From Phallusia mammillata (taxonomy: Eukaryota; Chordata; Ascidiacea; Phlebobranchia; Ascidiidae), in assembly GCA_003260075.1 (NCBI GenBank), contig QLIY01000445.1, forward strand, positions 6,187 to 70,186: a stretch of DNA of 64,000 nucleotides, read 5' to 3'. The notes below the pieces were generated by a model that saw only the letters and a program-made list of their open reading frames with translations, searched no databases and was not told where the DNA came from. Made by a program: the position numbers and the translations under genes. Positions 57,201 through 64,000 of this stretch are shown here, piece by piece (the first letter of the stretch is position 1; each line of letters opens with the position of its first letter).

Positions 57201-59546
57201 AAACCCTAAGGCTACAGCCCTTCCGGTTTTTCGATTTTCGGGGGGGGGGGGGGGGGAAAACTCCGGTTTCGGATGGGTTTTCACCGGAATATACCAGTTT
57301 CAAACTGGCTAAGACTGGATTCTGCATCCTACCGAACCTCCCAACCGGTTTAAACCGGAATCGCAGAAACAAGATTATGACTCGGTTTTTGGAAAACTCT
57401 GAGGTTATAGCCTTTCCGTTTTTTCGATTCTCGGCGTTCTGTAAATTCAAGAAAATCCGGTTTTAGTTGGGGATTCACCGGAATATTCCAGTTTCAAACT
57501 GGTTTAGACTGGTTTCCGCATGCTACCGAACCTCCAACCGGTTTAAACCGTAATCGGAGAGACAAAATTATGACCCGGTTTTAGGAAAACCCTAAGGCTA
57601 TAGCCTTTCCGTTTTTTCGATTCTCGGGGGTGGGGGGGGGGAACCCGGTTTTAGGAAAACCCTAAGGCTATAGCCTTTCCGTTTTTTCGACTCTCGGGGG
57701 TCTAAACATAAACAAAACGGTTTGGGGTGGGTTTTCACCGAAATATTCCAGTATCAAACTGGTTCAGACCAATTTCTGCATCCTACCGAACCTTTAAACC
57801 GGTTAAACCGGAATCGCAAAACCAAAATTTTGAACCCGTTTTGGAAAACCCTAAGGTTATAGGCTTTCCGTTTTTTCGATTTTCGGGCGTCTAAAAATTA
57901 AAGAAAAATCCGGTTTTGTGTGGGTTTTCACCGGAATATACCAGTTTCAAACTGGTTTAGACTGGTTTCTGCATCCTACCGAACCTCCAAACCGGTTTAA
58001 ACGGGAATCGGAGAGACAAAATTTCGACACCGTTTTTGGAAAATCCCTAAGGCTATAGCCTTTCCGTTTTTTCGATTTTCGGGGTCAAAAAATTCAAGAA
58101 AACTCCGGTTTTGGGTGGGGTTTCACCGGAATATTCCAGTTTCAAACTGGTTTAGACCGGTTTCTGCATCATACCGAACATCCAAACCGGTTCAAACCGG
58201 CATCTAAACCGGTTTCTGCATCCTACGGAAGTTCCAAACCGGTTTAAACCGGAATCGGAGAACCACAATTTTGAGACCGTTTTGAAAAAATCCCTAAGTC
58301 TATCTATAGCGTTTCCGCTTTTTCGATTTTCGGGCATCAAAACATTCAAGAAAAATGCGGTTTTGGGTGGGTTTTCACCGGAATATTCCAGTTTCAAACT
58401 GGATTAGACCGGTTTCTGCCTACTACCGAACCTCCAAACCGGTTGAAACCGGTATCAAAACCGGTTTCTGCATCCTACTGAAGTTCGAAACCGGTTTAAA
58501 CCGGAATCGAAGAACCACAATTTTGACACCGTTTTGGAAAAATCCACATGGCTTACCTTTCCGTTGATTCGATTTTCGGGGTCAGAAAATTCTAGAAAAA
58601 TCCGGTTTTGTGTGGGTTATCACCGCAATATTCCAATTTCAAACTGGTTTAGACCGGTTTCTGCATCGTACCGAACCTCCATACCGGTTTAAACCGGAAT
58701 CGCAGAGACAAGATTATGACTCGGTTTTTCGAAAACTCTAAGGTTATAGCCTTTCCGTTGATTCGATTCTCGGGGGTCTAAAAATTGAAAAAAACGGTTT
58801 GGGTGGGTTTTCACCGGAATATTCCAATTTCAAACTGGTTTATACCGGTTTCTACCTCCCACCGAACCTCCAAACCGGTTTGAACCGGAATCGCAGAGAC
58901 AAAATTATGACCCGGTTTTTGGAAAACTAAGGTTATAGCCTTTCCGTTTTTTCGATTCTCGGGGTCTAAAAATTGAAGAAAATGGTTTTGGGTGCGTTTT
59001 CACCGGAATTTTCCAATTTCAAACTGGTTTATACCGGTTTCTTCCTCCTACCGAACCTGCAAACCGGTTTAAACGGGAATCGGAGAGACAAAATTTCGAC
59101 TCCGTTTTGGAACAATCCCTAAGGCTATAGCCTTTCCGTTTTTTCGATTTTCGGGGTCAAAAAATTCAAGAAAATCCGGTTTTGGGTGGGGTTTCTCCGG
59201 AGTATACCAGTTTCAAACTGGTTTGAACCGGTTTCTGCATCCTACCGAACCTCCAAACCGGTTTAAACCGGAATCGGAGAGACAAAATATGACACCGTTT
59301 TGGAAAAATCCACAAGGCTTGCCTTTCCGTTTTTTCGATTTTCAGGCGTCAAAAAATTGAAGAAACATCCGGTTTTTGGTGGGTTTTCCCCGGAGTATTC
59401 CAGTTTCAAACTGGTTTAGACCGGTTTCTGCCTCCTACCGAACCTCCAAACCGGTTTAAACCGGNAATCTCCATACCGGTTTGAACCGGAATCGGAAACT
59501 GAAAATTTAGACCCGATTTTCGAAAAATCTCTGTGGCTATATCCCA
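54241..59546 (+). repeat. Satellite array, about 27 tandem monomers of about 194 bases
   Basis: The motif TACCGAACCTCC recurs at intervals of 193-196 bases (for example ACCGAA at 54265, 54461, 54654, 54849, 55043). Each monomer has, in order, CCTACCGAACCTCC, the perfect palindrome CCGGTTTAAACCGG, AATCGGAGAGACAAAATTTTGAC, the perfect palindrome AAGGCTATAGCCTT, a TTTTTTCGATTTTCGGGG stretch, CCGGTTTTGGGTGGG and the near-palindrome CCAGTTTCAAACTGG. Copies differ by substitutions and small indels. Two single N (55234, 59465) and two G-runs (57240-57256, 57632-57641) mark unresolved joins, so the true copy number is unknown. Open frames in it are by-products of the repeat. Confidence 0.92.
55441..56494 (+). 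repeat. Three-monomer higher-order duplication inside the satellite
   Basis: The stretch 55441-55900 recurs at 56035-56494, offset 594 bases (about three monomers), and by eye I find no difference over about 460 bases, whereas neighbouring monomers differ at many sites. This is either a recent higher-order repeat or two assembled copies of the same locus. After the N at 55234, sequence identical to 54955-55070 also reappears. Confidence 0.7.
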
Positions 59547-59865
59547 GCGATTGTCAACTTTTTGTGGACCCTTTGCAATTATTTTGATTTTTCGCGGCCC
59601 TATAAAAATCAAAGAATGCTAGAAGAAAAGTGCAAAACCCATGTTTCTTATAGTACATTAGTGCAGTCACAATTCTTTCTTAAATAACAACTTTCTAACT
59701 AATGCGAACGATTCACTGATAGCTGGTCGTGCAGCATAATATATGCTTAATTATGTCACAAGAGACATCCTAAAACATATATTATCGAATAATAAAGCAT
59801 AATTTTTTTCTCGTATAGCATAATAGTTCAGCTATAATGTTGAAAACATTCGCTAACTAAAGACC
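59547..59865. other. Satellite edge and AT-rich sequence, no gene
   Basis: The last recognisable monomer breaks off at GGCTATATCC near 59546. What follows (TTTTGATTTTTCGCGGCCC near 59581-59600) may be further decayed monomer or the end of a repeat. The rest is AT-rich with no feature I can name. Confidence 0.4.
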
Positions 59866-60236
59866 ATGGGCGCCGCCACGTAGGGGCAAGAGGGGGCACT
59901 TGACCCCCCTGGAATTTCAAAGTACCACAAAATTACAACATTATTTTTTGGAAAACGTGATGACTGAAAAACGATAATGCTCTAAGAAGGGAAGTTGAGA
60001 TAGTCAAAGCAAATGTCTAAACAAGCGACTTTAACGATGTCTGCGTTGTTTACGTATCTGATGGTGTTTTCATAGCCTCTGCCCCTTTTGTGTTTTTGAA
60101 ACGGACAAATGGTACACAGTTGCGGGACTGTATGGGGATTTTTTATCGTTGATGCAAATCCACGGCATATATTTTATGCCATGTATACATAATCTATTCG
60201 TGCAAGTGTGTTTTTGTCAAAAATTTTGACCCCCCC
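59866..60236. mobile_element. Transposon-like segment with G/C-run ends, inserted at the satellite edge (tentative)
   Basis: It begins GGGCGCCGCCACGTAGGGG, then GGGGGCACTTGACCCCCC, a stem-like motif of the kind seen near the ends of hAT and related DNA transposons in many animals. It ends near AAATTTTGACCCCCCC, directly before a recognisable but decayed satellite monomer. No transposase frame is present. The boundaries and class are guesses from these motifs. Confidence 0.35.
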
Positions 60237-60383
60237 GGTGCTATAGCCCTTCCGTTATTTCGATTTTTAGTTTCGTAAAAAATTAAACGGTATTCCTTTC
60301 CCTTTTGCGTTTCTTTGGAGTGCGATTTTTTAAAATTCTGGTTGGTTTCTGCCTCCTACAGAATCTCCCACCCGGTTCAAACT
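60237..60383 (+). repeat. Decayed satellite monomer separated from the main array
   Basis: It contains GGTGCTATAGCCCTTCCG, then TTTCGATTTTTAG, GGTTTCTGCCTCCTACAGAA and CCCGGTTCAAAC in the same order as a monomer of the 54241-59546 array, but with many changes and missing CCAGTTTCAAACTGG. It shows that the array once reached this point and was split by the intervening 0.7 kb. Confidence 0.65.
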
Positions 60384-62178
60384 AACAAACAAAAAAACGC
60401 TGGTATTTCAAAAATCCAATTGGAGTCTTGCCATTTTAGGTGGAAATTGGTGAATGGAAACACAGTTCGCGGACTTATTGATGCAGTTTTAAACTGTGAC
60501 TTTGTATCTTTTTTTCGTTTCTGATCGACGTCTGAAATTGTTTCGTGGAGAATCGAACAAAACGCTTCCGATTACAATTTTGTAAAATTCCAAAATCTTA
60601 TATGGCTTTGCGTTGTTTGCTTTTGCGAGGTCAAAAACTGAACAAGCATTAAAAAGCCTGTTATAGATTTTTTGTGGAAATATTTCATTTGATTCTCAAA
60701 ATCAAATTTCAATTTTTTTGATGTATTTGTTTCATGAAAAACAGCATTTTGTTTCTCCCAACATACCGTTGATTAAACGTGATCGTTTCGACGGTGCAAC
60801 GTGATGTCGCAAAGGTAGCAATTTGACATAAATGTATCTTTGTTGTATCCTCTCCAGACAGTGACCAGTTATCGGCTGGTGGGATGATTGTTAGTTTCAG
60901 GGTAGTCGTATTGCGCTGGCATAATCACACACTACTCCTGCCAATACATAAATAGCCAGGCCTATTTGCATGCAAAACAGTGCGTTTGATTTCCTGTCTA
61001 AAGTCTGTGATCGTAAATGTAATATATTATATTTTAAAAGTGGTTGAATCGTGTTGTCAATGTCTTGGTTATTCCAAAAAAGCATGTTTACTTATCCAAT
61101 TTACCAAAGGTTAGTTGAGTTATCATCAAGTTAGCTTTACAATTTTAGTAGTTTACAAAAGACATCTTTTTGTGTTTCATTGAAAGACCATCACCATCAT
61201 TGTTCGCCAAAACGGCGATAACGGGCATTTCCGTTTCCCCTTCAGTCCCTGTCCACACTCACTCTCCCCACATCCTGTCTATGCAGCAGTCTATAGGAAA
61301 CATTTGTATTTATGGATCTTTTGGGCCACTTAGCCGCACACCTGGGCCCTGCAATCGCAATATCGGGTCATTGATTCATCCAGGATGCCAAGGACCCGTG
61401 GCCGGAGATGACAGCCTTGGAACCGCACGAGCGTCGTGAAATGCACGGTGCTGACCGCCTATTTGTTATTGGAATCTGCCGGCCAAGCAGGATGTACCTC
61501 AAGTGGGAACATCAAGAAAATCTCACCGCTGACCTGATTTAACTAGTATAGGATTTTAATGCGAAGTTTGCTTTCTCGCCAGTTTTAACTCCTTATTGCG
61601 CCTTGCCTGAAACACACACTTTTGTAGGATAGCTTTAAGCCAGCATTGATGGAGAATATCCAATGATTATTGGTTCTCCCAAATCGCAATACTCAAATGT
61701 ACAACGTTGTGTTTACCGAAGGTCTAAAAATGATATGTTTTAAAATGTCTGTCGCATTAATAAGTTTTAAATTCACTGTTTTAATGTGTTAAAAATAGAT
61801 ATCAATACACTATTAAAAGGGGAATACAACATGTACTAGGCCGTTGTTTGGCATAAATCAATTACCCAAATTTAAATCGCAGTTTCGCGCAATAATTTCA
61901 CTATATTCCGAGATTACCTAATTGCATGTAGTACAAAATATGTGATGCCAAAACTTCAAATATCTGCACACAATCTGTCGCAAAACAGTGCTAAAATGAA
62001 ATAAAAAGATTAACCGTCAGATTTGACTGCTCTCACTACAATTTACAGGATGTTTTCGTGAATATAAACCTGCGCATTGGTTTGATCTGGGTTTAGTGTT
62101 GTGTGGTAGTTTGCATTCCACGCGTGTTATTGCTACCGAAACGAGCGCGTTCGGTCAGAGTACCCTACTGCAAATTAC
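60384..62178. other. Intergenic sequence, nothing recognised
   Basis: AT-rich unique-looking DNA with short open frames on both strands and no recognisable domain, RNA gene or transposon. Confidence 0.5.
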
Positions 62179-62327
62179 ATGGCAACCACGCTAAGTGATA
62201 GTGTTTTTCAACAAATCAAAGAGGAACCTGTTGTCGTGTGCCGTCGGGCGGAAAGGTTCTTGCAAACCCTGAGAAAAACAGGTTGTTGCGACATTTTGAC
62301 GGGTTTGAAAGAATATTCTCGCATATG
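62179..62327 (+). CDS. Possible first coding exon of an unrecognised gene
   Basis: ATG at 62179 (context TTACATGGC) opens MATTLSDSVFQQIKEEPVVV then RRAERFLQTLRKTGCC ... LKEYSRIW, a soluble, charged, plausibly helical sequence, and reaches a consensus-like donor TG|GTATGC at 62328. The continuation past that donor is Phe-rich and looks intronic. I do not recognise the protein. No second exon can be linked, so this rests only on composition and the donor. It could be a chance open frame. Confidence 0.25.
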
Positions 62328-64000
62328 GTATGCTTTGTTTTTTTTCTTCGCAAGGCGTTATGCACATGTTTCGCGTTTTTGTGTGGTGCATATGTCGTCT
62401 GTTAGGCTGATCCCTAAAGGTCCGACCGCAACACGCATTTTAAATAGCTTTCATTATGGTTAAAATATGTTCGAGGTGTCAAACGTTGTATAAAGGTCGA
62501 TTTGTGGGCACGGGATATTTCTGGCAGATTTGATTCCGTGCAAATGTCCCCTTTGCGTGTATCGTCACGTCGCTAGTGTTGTGTTGGGCAATCTCTTTGC
62601 AAACCGCAAAAAACACAAGAATATCGACCGCGGGAACCGTTTCTCTCACTCTCACGAAAGCGCCACGCTCGACATCTTCTGTATACCGGTCTGCTGCTAA
62701 GTTAAAACAAATTCAAGAGATATCAGCCAGTGAAACGGCTATTTTTGGCCGCGTGGGTGCGGGGTGGGGCGTCGCGAATTCTCTTTGCTCTCGTGACTTT
62801 TTCTATTTCAAGATGAGCGGGCAAATATATCGCAACCAGCAGATAAGGTCGAGGCGCCACTGGAAGACGCACTGTGTCATTTCTAATGGACCATAACCCG
62901 CGCAGTTTCGCCTTCAAATCTTCAATTGCATTTCAACTTTGGCGAAATAGTGAAGCGCAATTGACTTTACGCTTTTAGCGTCTTTATAGGATGCCAACAG
63001 ACGCCAAATGCCATCGCGATAACTAAGCGAAATTAAAACGCACTTGGCTCGCTTCGCTGGCTTCGAAGGCGAGAAATTGCTTCACAACTTTTCAGAATGC
63101 CGTCACATGTTGCAAGCCGCTTAATTACTGGCAAACGCGCCGCAATAAGCCGTAGAGTTTCACCTCGAGCTATGAAGACAAACCACCACCGGCTTCTACG
63201 AAACGACACTCGGACGCAGCTATTTTATGCCGATTTACGTCAGAGGCGTCATGGCAACCGAGGCTAAGTACGAGTTTGAAAGTTAGTAATTAAGAGCAAG
63301 TCCGCTCCTTGTTTGGCGCCAGGCTGCGACTGACATTAGCGGTGTGCAGTAAAAAATCGTTCCAACGTTAGCTTTATTCCCTAAATAGATACGACTTTTG
63401 GCGACGAAAATCAAGTAATCGCGTGCTTAGCCGAAGTTGTGGGAGATAATTTAAGTCGATCGGATTGGTTGATCACAAATACGATTTTTGGTGTTGGGTT
63501 TTTCAATTTGCTATTTTTGGATCGGGAAAGTGCGTACAGGTGAATATGGGGGACGGTCCCATTCGGGTGCTTACAGTTTCGATGCCCCGTGCCCCGGCTG
63601 GCTGCAGCGAGAAGCCAATAATTTTTATCCCTAGTTTTTGCCACATACAGATGCTTATCGCAAACCTGAAAATTGCCGATTTGTATCGAAGGAGAATTGA
63701 CCAAACTGTTAACGGCAAAAAGTGAAAAAATCATTTACATACTGTTCAAACGATACCACCAATATACGGCTTAAACAAAGCAATTTAGCATTTTTGTGTG
63801 TGGCGTGGTGATAAACATTGCCATCAGGAAGGACCAAATCAAAGGCCGCTATTGTGCTTGGGACTAAATTGGACTTGTTAGCGGCGAATGTAAATTTGTA
63901 ATTCCCACAATTGAATGTAGAAATTTCTGCCTAATTGCGGGAAGTATTTAACCTCTGCTCGCACTAGAACTAATATTCACCCCAGCTGCCAACTATAGTA
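62328..64000. other. Right-hand end, nothing recognised
   Basis: Mixed-composition DNA with short open frames on both strands (for example 62576-62896 +, 63411-63734 -). None has a recognisable domain or convincing splice partner. Confidence 0.45.

Noticed and set aside
55181-57466. Open frames of 60-110 residues in the 54-59 kb region
   Set aside because: All are translations of the tandem satellite and change with its indels.

Overview
The window is animal nuclear DNA. It has many short GT-AG introns, a large non-coding fraction and a long tandem satellite. Two + strand genes can be identified from their translations. The first is the 3' end of a proteolipid-protein/M6 family gene (two exons, 1194-1369 and 1990-2319). 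The second is a complete or nearly complete FAT1/2/3-type giant cadherin gene (start codon 6188, stop 53439-53441). The species cannot be named. The compact introns, about 2-5% divergence between apparent allelic copies, and this gene pair fit a highly heterozygous invertebrate, possibly a marine deuterostome such as a tunicate; that is inference only.

Layout: 1-2319, M6-like gene 3' part. 2320-6187, its 3' UTR/downstream sequence with assembly duplications, then the 5' flank of the cadherin. 6188-53441, FAT-like gene, which I resolve into 51 coding exons with consistent splice phases (about 14.8 kb of coding sequence, about 4,900 residues). It encodes a signal peptide, 34 cadherin (EC) repeats, a degenerate EGF module, one laminin-G domain, four EGF modules, one transmembrane helix and a cytoplasmic tail with FAT1-type motifs and a C-terminal PDZ ligand. 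Its largest introns are 9611-13810, 14194-25687, 25756-29912 and 32997-36925. A 68-base exon at 25688-25755 lies alone between two of them. 53442-about 54240, 3' UTR with a polyadenylation signal. About 54241-59546, a satellite of about 27 copies of a 194-base monomer rich in short palindromes. 59547-64000, decayed satellite, a transposon-like stretch and unique DNA with at most one weak exon candidate.

A major caution: about 22 runs of 10-65 G, all on the + strand, are scattered through the window. Most are flanked by near-identical copies of the same sequence. They behave as gap placeholders at contig or haplotype joins, not as real DNA. Two of them sit inside cadherin exons (7402-7466 and 40451-40488), break the frame and create false polyglycine. 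Partial exon copies next to other runs (10004-10086, 36767-36825, 39048-39125) are best read as second alleles.

The two genes are not known to act together. M6 proteins are four-helix membrane proteins of neurons and epithelia. FAT-like cadherins are giant adhesion receptors that organise planar polarity and actin. Their adjacency may be old: GPM6A and FAT1 both lie on distal human 4q.
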